64,000 nucleotides of DNA from Bacteriovoracales bacterium (GCA_030149295.1 JASBRV010000011.1:1-64000), one strand, 5' to 3'; positions 7,287-16,547 are shown, counted from the first letter of the stretch. Translations and numbers: made by a program. Notes: generated from the letters alone by a model not told the origin.

Positions 7287-8006
7287 ATGACCAAGAAGGA
7301 GAGATCCACCGACATTATTCTCTTTGAGAAAGAAAGCGCGCTTAACACGGGCTGCCTCAAGCAATTTCTCAATTTCCTACGCCTGCAAAAAGTCCCAGGA
7401 CCGCCAAACTTCAGTTTTGTCGATGCCAAGGGCAGTTTGCTTGGCAACCTGAGCCTAAGAGAGAATATTGCCCTCGACTCTATTCCTTCCACTGTCAGTG
7501 CCACCCGCACCTTTACCCTTGAAGACCATCTTAAAAGGCTTGGTAATCCCCATCTATGGGAACTCTACCAAAGCATCAAGCTTGTGGATCACAGGCCTCC
7601 CCATGTGGATGATATGACTTGCAAGACAACAGCCCTTGTTAAAGGACTCCTGCAAAAAGCGGATTTTATTTTTCTTGAAAGCCCTGAGCGCTATCTTGAC
7701 CAATCCCTCTTTAAGGTCTTTCTCAAGGCCCTCCAATACCAGCTCAAAGAGACGGGTCAGACTCTTCTTCTTACCAGTGATAATCCCCAACTTTGGCAAC
7801 CTCTGATCACAAAGACAGTTTCAAGTCGTAAATGTCAGCGCACAGGAAAGCTTGAACTCAAAGTGAGAGATAAGGTCTGTATTCCCTTTAAAGAACAAAT
7901 CCAACAAGTGGCAGCAAAGCATGCAAGCTCGGGTGTTCTCGTCTTTAACCACCCCAAGAAAGACATCGTTATTCCCAAGCTTGATGACCATAAAAAAGCT
8001 TCTTAA
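7287..8006 (+). CDS. Pseudo-ABC ATPase-like protein lacking the P-loop
   Basis: 239 residues, no signal peptide. The order of ABC-ATPase landmarks is recognisable but each is worn. LLGNLSLRENIAL (about residues 51-63) resembles the segment after a Q-loop. KTTALVKGLLQKADFIFLES (about 112-131) occupies the place of the signature helix plus Walker B, with the LSGGQ equivalent reading MTCKT and the Walker B Asp-Glu reading Glu-Ser. YLD follows like a D-loop, and LLLTSDN stands where the H-loop His would be. No GxxGxGK[ST] exists. If the relation is real it cannot bind ATP normally. AAGGAAG precedes the ATG. The gene is divergent from the MnmA-like gene and upstream of the methyltransferase. Confidence 0.5.
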   Translation: MTKKERSTDIILFEKESALNTGCLKQFLNFLRLQKVPGPPNFSFVDAKGSLLGNLSLRENIALDSIPSTVSATRTFTLEDHLKRLGNPHLWELYQSIKLVDHRPPHVDDMTCKTTALVKGLLQKADFIFLESPERYLDQSLFKVFLKALQYQLKETGQTLLLTSDNPQLWQPLITKTVSSRKCQRTGKLELKVRDKVCIPFKEQIQQVAAKHASSGVLVFNHPKKDIVIPKLDDHKKAS

Positions 8007-8098
8007 TCAAAATCATTTCAAGTAGTTGACAATAAATGACGGCCAACAGGATAATAGGAAGACTATCATTCTATTCAGCGCAATAAGGAAGCTCACCT

Positions 8099-9286
8099 AT
8101 GGCCGATGGACTTGCTCAAAAGCCCAAAAAACTCAATTTTATCGACGTCTTTGCGGGCGCAGGTGGTCTATCATGTGGTCTAGAAATGGCAGGGATGAAG
8201 TGCCTGCTTGGAGTTGATTACGACAAGTATGCCATGCAAACCTTTGCAAAGAATCATCGCCACGCGGACGTTTACTGTGGAGATATTCGAAAACTCACAA
8301 AGAGAAAGCTTGATGAGTATTTAGGTGATAACCAGATCCACGCCGTTGTGGGTGGTCCACCTTGCCAGGGCTTTTCTACCGCAGGACTTGGCGATCCAGA
8401 GGATGAGAGAAATAGCCTCTTCCTTGAATTTGTCAGACTCGTGCGCCTAACTCGCCCCTATTTTGTCGTCATGGAAAATGTGACAGGTCTCGTGGCCAAG
8501 AAGAATGAGGCCGTCCTTAAAAATATCTTTAAGCGCTTTCACCGCTTGGGCTACAACCTTGATGTCAAAGTGATGAGCTCTCACAACTACGGTGTTCCTG
8601 AAAAGCGAAGAAGAACCATTATTATTGGAACGCGTATCAACGATGCTCCTCACTACCCTCGCTTTAGCCATGGGGATCCCGGTGAAAAAGCGAGAAAGCC
8701 TACAGTAACAGTGGGTGATATTATCAATAATCTTCAAACAAAGAAGGGTGAGGTTTTTAACCACGACCTTGAAGCCGCAGCCGTTAAAAATAAATTAGAA
8801 GAAAAGCGCCTTGCTCGTATTCCAGAGGGAAAGGGCATTCGCTATGAGCGTGACGAGCTAGCTTATTTACCCCCAAGCCTCCGCTTAGGCGTTAACTGGG
8901 CCGAAATAAAAGAGAATCGCTTTCGTCAAATGAAGTATCAGCGTCTTGACCGCTCTTTGCCCTCACCAACCATTATGACCCATAGGCATAGCTACTTTCA
9001 CCCTGTTGAAAACCGCTACCTCACTGCTAGAGAGGCCGCGGCCATCCAAAGCTTTCCCAATAACTTTGAATTCATGGGACCAATCTCCGCCCAGTGGCGC
9101 CAGATCGGAAATGCTGTGCCCCCTCTCATGGGCAAGGCCATAGGAAAGACTCTTCTCGAACTTCTTAAGAAGGCTGACGTCTGCGAGCTTGATTTTAAAA
9201 AGAGAAAGCGTCCAACAGATAATGTGATCAGCTATCAAAGAGGCAAGGCCTTTGTTTATAAGCCAAGCACCCAAGTTAACGCTTAG
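8099..9286 (+). CDS. DNA (cytosine-5-)-methyltransferase, orphan
   Basis: 395 residues with the C5-MTase motif series: motif I FIDVFAGAGGLSCGLEMAG (about 14-32, AdoMet binding), motif IV GGPPCQGFST with catalytic Cys-89, motif VI MENV (about 125-128), motif VIII near KRRRTIIIG, a target-recognition region, then motif IX (SLPSPTIMT) and motif X (QIGNAVPP). AAGGAAG lies ahead of the ATG. No restriction endonuclease, Vsr nuclease or mobility gene is nearby, so it is probably an orphan regulatory or protective methylase. The recognition sequence cannot be read from the protein. Its last 4 bases overlap the stop of the convergent histidine kinase gene. Confidence 0.93.
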   Translation: MADGLAQKPKKLNFIDVFAGAGGLSCGLEMAGMKCLLGVDYDKYAMQTFAKNHRHADVYCGDIRKLTKRKLDEYLGDNQIHAVVGGPPCQGFSTAGLGDPEDERNSLFLEFVRLVRLTRPYFVVMENVTGLVAKKNEAVLKNIFKRFHRLGYNLDVKVMSSHNYGVPEKRRRTIIIGTRINDAPHYPRFSHGDPGEKARKPTVTVGDIINNLQTKKGEVFNHDLEAAAVKNKLEEKRLARIPEGKGIRYERDELAYLPPSLRLGVNWAEIKENRFRQMKYQRLDRSLPSPTIMTHRHSYFHPVENRYLTAREAAAIQSFPNNFEFMGPISAQWRQIGNAVPPLMGKAIGKTLLELLKKADVCELDFKKRKRPTDNVISYQRGKAFVYKPSTQVNA

Positions 9287-10494
9287 GCCGCGATAGCTTT
9301 TGCCTTAGGGATAGTGACGACGAAGCACGTATTCTTGTGCTCGTTATCAACTGCAATATTTCCCCCGTGAAGATCAAGGATTTTCTTACAGAGGCTAAGG
9401 CCTAGGCCAGTCCCCATACCCGGAAGCTTAGAAGTATAGAAGCTATCAAAAATTTGATTTTGCTTTTCTTTAGGAATGCCAAAACCCGAATCAATAAAGC
9501 GCAGGCAATGCTCTTCGTCTCTCTCTTCGTACTCCACATGAATCCAACGAGCACTGATACTCTCTCCCGAGCGTCCAGCGCCATCGTTAAGGGCATCAAT
9601 AGAGTTTGAAAGAAGATTCACAAAGACCTGGTAGAATTGAGTGTGATTGCCAAGCACATTGGGAATACTCTCTTTAGGAAGAGTCACTTTTATAAATGAA
9701 TTCTTAAGTTTACTTTCAAGCATAAGCACCGCTTGATCTAGGCTATCTCTTAGATCACCTATTGTGCGCGGATCATCCTGGCCATGGCGAACAAAGGTCT
9801 TCACCCCATGAATGATCTTTTCAATTTTGGTGCACGTAGCATTTATACTCTCAGCGTCGCTCTGGGCCCTTTCAATATCACCGAGCTTTAAAAGCTTAGG
9901 GATACGATGAGCACGATTCTTAATAACGGTAAGAGGGTTATTAATTTCATGAACAATTCCCGCAACCATCTCTCCTAGTGAAGAGAGACGTTCCATAAGC
10001 GCCATGGACTTTTCCATATGAACAAGCTCAGTGACATCAAGACCAATAATAATCGCCTCATTCCCCTGCTTGAATTTAGTTCCCAGAAGATAGAAGCTGC
10101 GGTCTTGGCCCTTAATATTTACGGTGAGCTCTAGGGAGTGAGTGTCCTCTTTAATATTAAAGAGCTCCTTTGAGAACTCACGAAAGAAAGCTTGCTTTGA
10201 ATGACTTCCAACCTCTTTTCCAATAAAATCCTCGGCTGGCAGTTTAAAAATATCACAAAGCGCTTTATTCACCCCGAGATAATTAAGGTTGTGATCAATC
10301 CAGCTCAATGTACAAGGAGACCAGTCAAACATAATTTGAAAGCGCTCCATCTCCTTAACTTTCTCATCGTAAGCACTTCTTAAGGCCTTAATCTCCCCTT
10401 CAATCACCGCAAGAGAAGACGCATCAGCCCCTTCCTCTTTCAAGGCGGCAAGGGCATTTTCTAAGGCTTTTGAACGGTCTTTGATCGCGGACAT
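9283..10494 (-). CDS. PAS-domain sensor histidine kinase, soluble
   Basis: 403 residues. The first 55 form a charged coiled coil, followed by a PAS domain (about 52-160, with DWSPCTLSWIDHNLNYLGVN). The dimerisation domain carries SLGEMVAGIVHEINNPL with phospho-acceptor His-182, and the ATPase domain has N-box NLLSNSIDAL, DSGFGIP and GTGLGLSLCKKI. No transmembrane helix is present, so the signal is cytoplasmic. The HEINNPL box places it with NtrB-like kinases. No response regulator gene is adjacent, so the partner must lie elsewhere. The ribosome site is weak. A perfect 15-bp palindrome lies 24 bases upstream. Confidence 0.9.
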   Translation of the reverse strand: MSAIKDRSKALENALAALKEEGADASSLAVIEGEIKALRSAYDEKVKEMERFQIMFDWSPCTLSWIDHNLNYLGVNKALCDIFKLPAEDFIGKEVGSHSKQAFFREFSKELFNIKEDTHSLELTVNIKGQDRSFYLLGTKFKQGNEAIIIGLDVTELVHMEKSMALMERLSSLGEMVAGIVHEINNPLTVIKNRAHRIPKLLKLGDIERAQSDAESINATCTKIEKIIHGVKTFVRHGQDDPRTIGDLRDSLDQAVLMLESKLKNSFIKVTLPKESIPNVLGNHTQFYQVFVNLLSNSIDALNDGAGRSGESISARWIHVEYEERDEEHCLRFIDSGFGIPKEKQNQIFDSFYTSKLPGMGTGLGLSLCKKILDLHGGNIAVDNEHKNTCFVVTIPKAKAIAA

Positions 10495-10517
10495 GCTGTT
10501 CTTTTCGGCAGGCCATG

Positions 10518-10532
10518 CCCTTATATTAAGGG
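10518..10532. repeat. Palindrome between the exporter and kinase genes
   Basis: CCCTTA and TAAGGG flank a 3-base centre with perfect symmetry. There is no T-run on either side, so a terminator is unlikely. It lies 24 bases before the kinase start and 2 bases after the exporter stop, a position that would suit an operator. Confidence 0.35.
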
Positions 10533-10533
10533 A

Positions 10534-12357
10534 TTATTGGATTAATATTTCATTAGGATTCTTAGCCTTCTGTGCCTGATGAAGCCTGAAAAAGGCTCCC
10601 TCACGGGCTGTGAGTTCTTTTTGAGTACCAGACTCAATAAGTTTTCCTTGGTCAAAGACAAAAATCCGATCACAGTGATCAAGAGTTGAGAGACGGTGAG
10701 CGATCATCAGACAAGTTCTTCCCTGCATCACTTTATCAACAGCTTCATGAATAATCTTCTCAAACCATGGGTCGATATTGGCCGTCGCCTCATCAAGAAT
10801 AAGAATTTTAGGGTTTTTGATAAGCACCCGTGTAAGACTAAGAAGTTGGCGCTCACCAACCGAGAGGTTCACTCCCCCATCAAAAATCTCACTTTCAAGG
10901 CCCCAACTTCCAAGATCCATCACTTTCTTAAGACCGGTCACCTCACAGGCCTTAAGTATGACATCATCACTTACAGAGAGATCGGTGCTTAAATTCTGCC
11001 TCCAGGTGCCCCTAAAGATGATGGCGTCTTGACTAACAAAACCAATTTGATCACGAAGGGCATGGCGGTTAAAGTGGCGAATCGAATGACCATCAAAGAG
11101 GATATCCCCTTTTTGAAATTCATAGAGGCGAGATAATAAACTCACCGTTGTCGTCTTGCCACACCCGGTGGTTCCCACAAGACCAATCTTTTCTCCAGCC
11201 CTAATTTGAAAATCAATTCCCTTGAGTACAAAGTCCTCTTTGTTATAGGCCATAAAGACATCTTTAAATTCAATAGCGCCTTGGAGCTCATTTTTAAGGA
11301 GCCCATCTTTTCCAAGCGTCGCCTCTTCTTCCTCGTGCTCTAAGAAAGAGGCCAAGCGCTCAGCACTCGTGAAGGCCTGTTGAATCATATGAACTTCGCG
11401 CGCTAAGGTCATAATGGGGTTAAAGAAGCGCTCACAGTAGCGAATAAAAGTGACAAAGAGACCCACACTCATGGTTCCCGCGAGAACTTTATTTCCCCCA
11501 AACCAGACGAGACCAATAATGGGAGTGGAACATAAGAGGGCAACGAGGGGCCGCGTCCAGCCATAGAGCGTATTCGCTTTGAGATGGCTATTACGATAGT
11601 CATCCACGTAAGTATTGTATTGATCTCGTGACCATGACTCTAGTCCATAGATGCGAATCACTTCCATTCCACTTAAGAATTCAGAAAGCTTGGCATTGAG
11701 GGCAGAATTGGTGCGCGATAAGTTTCGGTTAATCTTTCTCACATGATTTCGAGTCGCATAGACGAAGATGAGCGCCGGAACAACAGAGAGCACTAAAATC
11801 AGCCCTAGAGTAAAGTCCGTCACCAGCATGGCAATCATCGCCATTGTTGCCATAAAGGCGGCGTTAAGAACTCGCCCCATACTAGAAGTAAAGAATTCCT
11901 CAATACCTTCTACATCGTGAGTAACTCTCGTCACAACCCTGCCTTGAGGTTGACGGTCATAGAAACTAATGGGCAGTCCTTGCAAATGATAAAAGAGAGA
12001 CTCACGAATCTTTAAAACGGTCAAAGAGCTGTACTTACTTAAGAGTGTTCTTCCAAGCCACATGGTCCCTAGAGAGAAGACCTCAACCCCGATCACAAAG
12101 CCCGCTAACCAATAGGATCGCTCAAGGTCGCGAGGAAGAAGCCCATCTTCTACAAGGCTTCCCATAAGCCTTGCTGAAGCAATACTAAAAAGAGAACTCG
12201 CCAGCATGAGGGCAAGCCCTAGGAGAATGAAGCCTTTATAATCTTTGGCAAAGCCAATAATTTTCTTAAAAGAGGCCGCATCACTTAACTTAAACTTTTG
12301 GATATTCTCATCTGACTGCTCATCAGCATGGAGAAAGGACTTCTTTTTCTTACTCAT
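10534..12357 (-). CDS. ABC exporter subunit with canonical ATPase site (MdlB/BmrD-like)
   Basis: About 607 residues from the ATG at 12357, which follows GGAGG at 6 nt; a TTG two codons earlier is less likely. The N-terminal six-helix exporter domain (about 35-330) is followed by an ATPase domain with Walker A GTTGCGKTT, a C-loop NLSVGERQLLS, Walker B ILILDEATANID with the catalytic Glu, and the H-loop IAHRLST. LSVGERQ with DEATANID is typical of the MdlB/YheH half of heterodimeric exporters. Its start overlaps the partner gene by 8 bases. It probably exports a lipid, peptide or drug across the inner membrane; the substrate is unknown. Confidence 0.9.
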   Translation of the reverse strand: MSKKKKSFLHADEQSDENIQKFKLSDAASFKKIIGFAKDYKGFILLGLALMLASSLFSIASARLMGSLVEDGLLPRDLERSYWLAGFVIGVEVFSLGTMWLGRTLLSKYSSLTVLKIRESLFYHLQGLPISFYDRQPQGRVVTRVTHDVEGIEEFFTSSMGRVLNAAFMATMAMIAMLVTDFTLGLILVLSVVPALIFVYATRNHVRKINRNLSRTNSALNAKLSEFLSGMEVIRIYGLESWSRDQYNTYVDDYRNSHLKANTLYGWTRPLVALLCSTPIIGLVWFGGNKVLAGTMSVGLFVTFIRYCERFFNPIMTLAREVHMIQQAFTSAERLASFLEHEEEEATLGKDGLLKNELQGAIEFKDVFMAYNKEDFVLKGIDFQIRAGEKIGLVGTTGCGKTTTVSLLSRLYEFQKGDILFDGHSIRHFNRHALRDQIGFVSQDAIIFRGTWRQNLSTDLSVSDDVILKACEVTGLKKVMDLGSWGLESEIFDGGVNLSVGERQLLSLTRVLIKNPKILILDEATANIDPWFEKIIHEAVDKVMQGRTCLMIAHRLSTLDHCDRIFVFDQGKLIESGTQKELTAREGAFFRLHQAQKAKNPNEILIQ

Positions 12358-14053
12358 GGCCAACCTCCATTACATGATCACAGTACTTAAGAGTAGATTC
12401 ACGGTGGGCCACCCAGACGAGTGTCTCTTCTTTTAAGAGCTCATCAAGATTCGTGAGTATCTTCTCTTCCGTGACGGTGTCTACTGCGCTTAAACAGTCA
12501 TCAAAGAAGTAGACCTGACATTGGCGGGCAAGGGCACGGGCCAGTGTTAAGCGCTGTTTTTGCCCCCCACTTAAGTTGATCCCCCATTCGCCAAGGGGTG
12601 TATCAAGCTGATCGGGAAAGCGGCGCACATCCTCATCAAGACAAGCTAACTTTAAATAATGCCAAACCTCATCATCGCTGAGATTGCGATCAAGCCTAAC
12701 ATTTTCGCGAATGGTATCGGCAAAGAGAAAAGGTTTTTGGGGGACATAGCCAATGAGCGTCCTAAGAAAGCCGTGACTATAGTGCTGAAAGGGCTCCCCC
12801 ATGAAAGTAAGCACACCAGCGTGCTGGCGCTCAACCCCACTAAGAAGACGAACCAAAGTTGATTTCCCAGCACCAATGGGTCCGGTAATCCCTATGCGCT
12901 GACCTTTTCTGATAGTGAGGTAAATATTTTCAAGAACTGCGGAGTCTCCATCATCATAAGTAAAGTCGAGATTCTCTACGCTAATAACAACTTCGCCCTT
13001 TGGGTTCTCACTTGTTCTGTCGTTAAGATGAGGGTCTTTATCATGATGAAAAATTTCACTGAGGCGCTCTAGTGAAGTAAAGGCCTTCTTCCACTCAGAA
13101 ATAATAAAACCCAGTTCCGCAAGAGGGTCTTGCAGAAGAAAGATGAGCCCCTGCATGGCCACAAAGTCACCAATTGAAATACGCCCTTCCCTCACAAAGG
13201 GAATCCCCACCAAAAAGAGGACAATATAAGAGAGAATACTGCCACTTCCCATGACCGGAATATAGCGAAGAGAGGTAAAGACAGCGTTAAGCCTCTTTTC
13301 CCGATAGCCTTCTGCACTCTCCATCATTCTCTTAAACCAAAAGTGACCTGATTGATTCACCCTTTGCAGGCGAATCGTTGAGACAACCTGAGTGGTGAGA
13401 TCATTAAAGTGACCAAGATACTCTTGAGCACTTCGGTAGCGATTCATCTCAAGGTGGCTTAACTTTTTAACAAAGTAAGGAAGAACAATCATGATGCCCA
13501 CCGAGGCTAAGGAGAGAGGCACGTTAATTGAGAGCATCGCAAAGAGAGTAAAGAAACCAAGAAAGGCCACATCAAAAATGGCAACAAGGGTGAAGCCATA
13601 AATGAATCGTCCTCGATTGACATCAGAAGTATTGGCGTTCATTAAAACGCCTTTCGTAAAATGACGAATGAGATCCCCTTGCTTAAAGAAGCGCACATTA
13701 TCCCAAACGGTTTCTTTGAGTTGCGAAGAGGCCATATGAGTCTGGCGCGCCAGAGTCATGCGCCACCCCATTCTAAAGAAGAAGAGAAATACCCGCGCAC
13801 CAACAAGGAGCATAAAGAGACGAAAGAAAGTATCGCGCTCGGAGACACCTTGAAGTAAGGAGGGCAGATCTTCTTTGGCAAAGAAATCTAAAATCCAGCC
13901 CATGGTCCTCGTGACTAAGACCTGAGAGAAGGCGGTAAAGAGGACAAAGAGAATTCCTAAGAGGTAGATGGGCTTATTCTCCATAATAAAGGAGAACCAT
14001 CTCTTCTTGCCTAATTTATAGTGATTTTTTTGAGTTGTTGAGGCCGCTGACAT
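12350..14053 (-). CDS. ABC exporter subunit with degenerate ATPase site (MdlA/BmrC-like)
   Basis: 567 residues: six transmembrane helices (about 25-320), then an ATPase domain with Walker A GPIGAGKST, C-loop NLSGGQKQRL, Walker B VYFFDDCLSAVD and H-loop VAHREST. The residue after the Walker B Asp is Asp, not the catalytic Glu, so one of the two composite ATP sites should be slow or dead, as known for heterodimers such as TM287/288 and BmrCD. The gene is first in a two-gene operon and overlaps its partner. It lacks a ribosome site; TAGAAT ends 6 bases before the ATG, pointing to a leaderless mRNA. Confidence 0.9.
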   Translation of the reverse strand: MSAASTTQKNHYKLGKKRWFSFIMENKPIYLLGILFVLFTAFSQVLVTRTMGWILDFFAKEDLPSLLQGVSERDTFFRLFMLLVGARVFLFFFRMGWRMTLARQTHMASSQLKETVWDNVRFFKQGDLIRHFTKGVLMNANTSDVNRGRFIYGFTLVAIFDVAFLGFFTLFAMLSINVPLSLASVGIMIVLPYFVKKLSHLEMNRYRSAQEYLGHFNDLTTQVVSTIRLQRVNQSGHFWFKRMMESAEGYREKRLNAVFTSLRYIPVMGSGSILSYIVLFLVGIPFVREGRISIGDFVAMQGLIFLLQDPLAELGFIISEWKKAFTSLERLSEIFHHDKDPHLNDRTSENPKGEVVISVENLDFTYDDGDSAVLENIYLTIRKGQRIGITGPIGAGKSTLVRLLSGVERQHAGVLTFMGEPFQHYSHGFLRTLIGYVPQKPFLFADTIRENVRLDRNLSDDEVWHYLKLACLDEDVRRFPDQLDTPLGEWGINLSGGQKQRLTLARALARQCQVYFFDDCLSAVDTVTEEKILTNLDELLKEETLVWVAHRESTLKYCDHVMEVGHE

Positions 14054-14059
14054 TGCAAA

Positions 14060-14065
14060 ATTCTA
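14060..14065 (-). promoter_or_regulatory. -10 box (TAGAAT) 6 nt before the exporter operon
   Basis: TAGAAT on the minus strand ends 6 bases before the ATG at 14053. There is no Shine-Dalgarno sequence between them and no TGn extension. Confidence 0.4.
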
Positions 14066-14175
14066 GGGTCTTTGAGCTCATTTGAGAAGGATTTTTCCAA
14101 GCTCCAATGCTTTACAAAGGCCAATATTCATCGCGCATGCGTCATATTCTTACTGCTTAAATGACAGGTTTTTAT

Positions 14176-14778
14176 TTAGAAAACAAAACCACCACTAAGA
14201 GCAAGGGGCACAAAGTTCTTATAGGGTCCAAGGGTTACATACTCAAGACCAACATTAGCAAAGACGTATTTCCATTGCCAGTGATAAGCAAGGCCGATTT
14301 GACTGCCAAAGCGCTCTTCCCCAGGTTTTAAAACCTCTTGCCCATCGACTTCTAGTCCAGCAACCAGATCATTTTCTTCTTGCTTATTATAGTGAGCCCC
14401 AAAGCGAAAGAGAAGGCCATCACTAAAAGCGCTCTTTTCTTTTCCAAGGTAGATATTACCCATGACAGCATAGTGCCTAAGCCCCGGAATAAAACCAAGA
14501 TCATCACTGCCTGCGACCTTTCCTTGAAACTTTCCGGCCATAACGCCTAGAGAGAATTGACGATAAACTTTAAATTCAAGGCCCGCCTGCATTAGATTAC
14601 CAAGATAGCGATACTCGACGGCCACTCTTCTCTTTCTCTCTTCTTTGATCTCAAGAGAAACAGCACTTTCATAGACGACTTCATCCGACTCTCGTGGTGA
14701 AGAAGGTTCAATATCAATTTCCTGACCTAGGGTATGGGCACTAAGAAAAAGGCAGAAGAGAATATATACTCTTATCAT
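14176..14778 (-). CDS. Exported protein, probable outer-membrane beta-barrel
   Basis: 200 residues with a short signal peptide (MIRVYILFCLFLSAHTLGQE, cleavage near Gly-18). The remainder alternates hydrophobic and polar residues (VAVEYRYLGNLMQAGLEFKV, then FSLGVMAGKF) and ends in a terminal Phe (GGFVF), as in small outer-membrane barrels. No family was recognised. Its start overlaps the stop of the preceding gene by 4 bases (ATGA), so the two are translationally coupled and probably work together at the envelope. Confidence 0.65.
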   Translation of the reverse strand: MIRVYILFCLFLSAHTLGQEIDIEPSSPRESDEVVYESAVSLEIKEERKRRVAVEYRYLGNLMQAGLEFKVYRQFSLGVMAGKFQGKVAGSDDLGFIPGLRHYAVMGNIYLGKEKSAFSDGLLFRFGAHYNKQEENDLVAGLEVDGQEVLKPGEERFGSQIGLAYHWQWKYVFANVGLEYVTLGPYKNFVPLALSGGFVF

Positions 14779-15779
14779 TGATCAATACTCACTTTGAGGC
14801 GCAGTAGCTTTGACTTTCCTCCAAGAACAAAAGAAGGCAAGGCATCCTCACCCTGTCTAAAATTAGGCAGAGCATAGGCTTCATTAAAATCAAAGGTAAT
14901 GTCATCAAAGACGGTGCTCGTAGCAACATCAACACTGACTCCCTTCATGCCAATAATCAAGGGGGCTACACTTTGCTCAGGGTCTTCAAGATAGAAATCA
15001 ATCATTCCTTTCAAAGGAGGATAAACTTGATTAAGAGCATTTAAAACGCCATCAATCACCCCAAGAAGCTTAACAGGTTTTTTGATAAAGTTTCGAACAT
15101 GTTCTCTTTCCGCTTGAGTGTCCACGTCTTCAAAACTCAGCACTGCTCCCTCGGCAATGGTCACATGCTTAATTTCTCGTAAACTACTCTCAGGGTCCTC
15201 ACTCACTTCCTCAATGGGAATGATAATTCCCTTGAGTGGATTCTTGGCAAAGAACTGCGCAAAGTAGAGACCATCCCTTTTGCCAAAGCGCACCTTAAGC
15301 GTCTGATCAAGAATGTCTCTGACCTCAGGCCCCACGGCTGAGTTGGTTAGTTTTTCAAAAGCTTCAACAAGAATCATAATATCGCGATAGGCAATTTCGT
15401 ATTCACCAATTTCAGCAAAGTAGCGCAGAATATAACTTGTTAAAGTGATGCCATCAGCGACTTCATAATCGCTACTCATATTATTCGCTATTGTTAAAAT
15501 ATTAAGGGCGACCTTCTTCATCTGGGCCTCTGAAAGACCAACATTTCCAAAGATCGTAGTTTGGGCCTCGGCCGCTAAGTAGCGATAAGGTGCCCTTCCC
15601 TGATCGGTTCCTAGAAGGAGAAAAGCAAAGAGACTGAAAAGCGTTAGCAGGCGAAAAAGAGAGCTCTGCTTTTTTGGGGAGGACTTCTTTTTCTTTTTAA
15701 CACTCTTTTGAGGACGCACTCTTACCTGCACCTTTTCAGGCGCTCTCTGGCGAGAAAAACTAGGTCTTTGTACGGCCAA
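14775..15779 (-). CDS. Membrane-anchored periplasmic protein, unknown family
   Basis: 334 residues from a TTG start supported by AAGGAGG directly upstream. The first 40 residues are very basic (KKKKKSSPKK and others), then a single hydrophobic helix (about 42-58) anchors the protein. The rest is probably periplasmic: a helical region (about 75-165) and a beta-rich C-terminal half. The topology (basic cytoplasmic tail, one helix, large periplasmic part) resembles envelope-spanning accessory proteins, but no domain was recognised. It is coupled by ATGA overlap to the barrel-like protein downstream. Confidence 0.65.
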   Translation of the reverse strand: MAVQRPSFSRQRAPEKVQVRVRPQKSVKKKKKSSPKKQSSLFRLLTLFSLFAFLLLGTDQGRAPYRYLAAEAQTTIFGNVGLSEAQMKKVALNILTIANNMSSDYEVADGITLTSYILRYFAEIGEYEIAYRDIMILVEAFEKLTNSAVGPEVRDILDQTLKVRFGKRDGLYFAQFFAKNPLKGIIIPIEEVSEDPESSLREIKHVTIAEGAVLSFEDVDTQAEREHVRNFIKKPVKLLGVIDGVLNALNQVYPPLKGMIDFYLEDPEQSVAPLIIGMKGVSVDVATSTVFDDITFDFNEAYALPNFRQGEDALPSFVLGGKSKLLRLKVSIDQ

Positions 15780-15890
15780 AATCCCTCCTTATCTGTCAAA
15801 AAGTTAGACAGCTGCAACGTTGATAAACACGCTAGAAATACCTTTAAAGGCCCTAAGACCTGTTAAATGGATTTTCTAAACTTGTGCTTA

Positions 15891-16478
15891 TTATTGTTGC
15901 AAGGAGAGGGCCAAGATGGCCTTTCGAATATCTAAAAGAGCACTCGGGATCGTCTCTTTGTCCCAAGCAAGATGAAGGGATTCGCGAATATCTTTGCATT
16001 CCCTTTCTTCGTCCACGACCGCTTCCTCACGGGCTTCGAGAAGAACTTGTGAACTTGAACAGCTCTTGCCCTCTAGCTCTTTTTGTTTGGAAGGATTAAA
16101 GCCTAAACAGCCATAGGGTTTAAACTGAGGAGGGATAGGACAGCCCTTGGATTGAAAGAGAAAGAAGGGACAGGTATAGGTTTTTCGCATGAAATGACCG
16201 CCACCTATTGAAGGCCGATGATCAAGGCGAAACTCTTTAATATTTTCTTTAAGCTTTTCTTCGAGCTCTTCATTCCACAGCTCGTTATCAACAAGGTAGA
16301 AGTAGAGGTCTAACGCCTCTACTGTTGTCATCTGCATGCTATTTCCAACAAATGTACAGCAATGACCTGGGCAATTGGCGCAAGTAATCTCTTCAGTCTC
16401 GAGTCCATTCATCGTTTCGATCAGCACCTGGCGGCGGCTATAACTATCTGATTTTATGAGGCTTCTCGTCTTATCCAT
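15891..16478 (-). CDS. YkgJ-family cysteine-cluster protein
   Basis: 195 residues. CANCPGHCCTF (about residues 33-43) matches the CxxCxxxCC cluster of the YkgJ (UPF0153) family, and later Cys in YTCPFF, KGCPIP and YGCLGF complete the usual set of metal-binding Cys, thought to hold zinc or an iron-sulfur centre. The protein is soluble with no signal peptide, and its role is unknown for the family. AAAGG precedes the ATG. It is divergent from the trypsin-like lipoprotein gene with an 86-base shared upstream region. Confidence 0.8.
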   Translation of the reverse strand: MDKTRSLIKSDSYSRRQVLIETMNGLETEEITCANCPGHCCTFVGNSMQMTTVEALDLYFYLVDNELWNEELEEKLKENIKEFRLDHRPSIGGGHFMRKTYTCPFFLFQSKGCPIPPQFKPYGCLGFNPSKQKELEGKSCSSSQVLLEAREEAVVDEERECKDIRESLHLAWDKETIPSALLDIRKAILALSLQQ

Positions 16479-16547
16479 CGGTACCTTTACGCCCTAAACA
16501 ACGCAACGTGTAATTTGTTCTCAAAGTGCTTGAACACCCTCTAAAGA

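Noticed and set aside
8026-8217. 63-codon frame overlapping the methyltransferase start
   Set aside because: The methyltransferase start at 8099 has AAGGAAG and motif I in frame; the other frame is a by-product.
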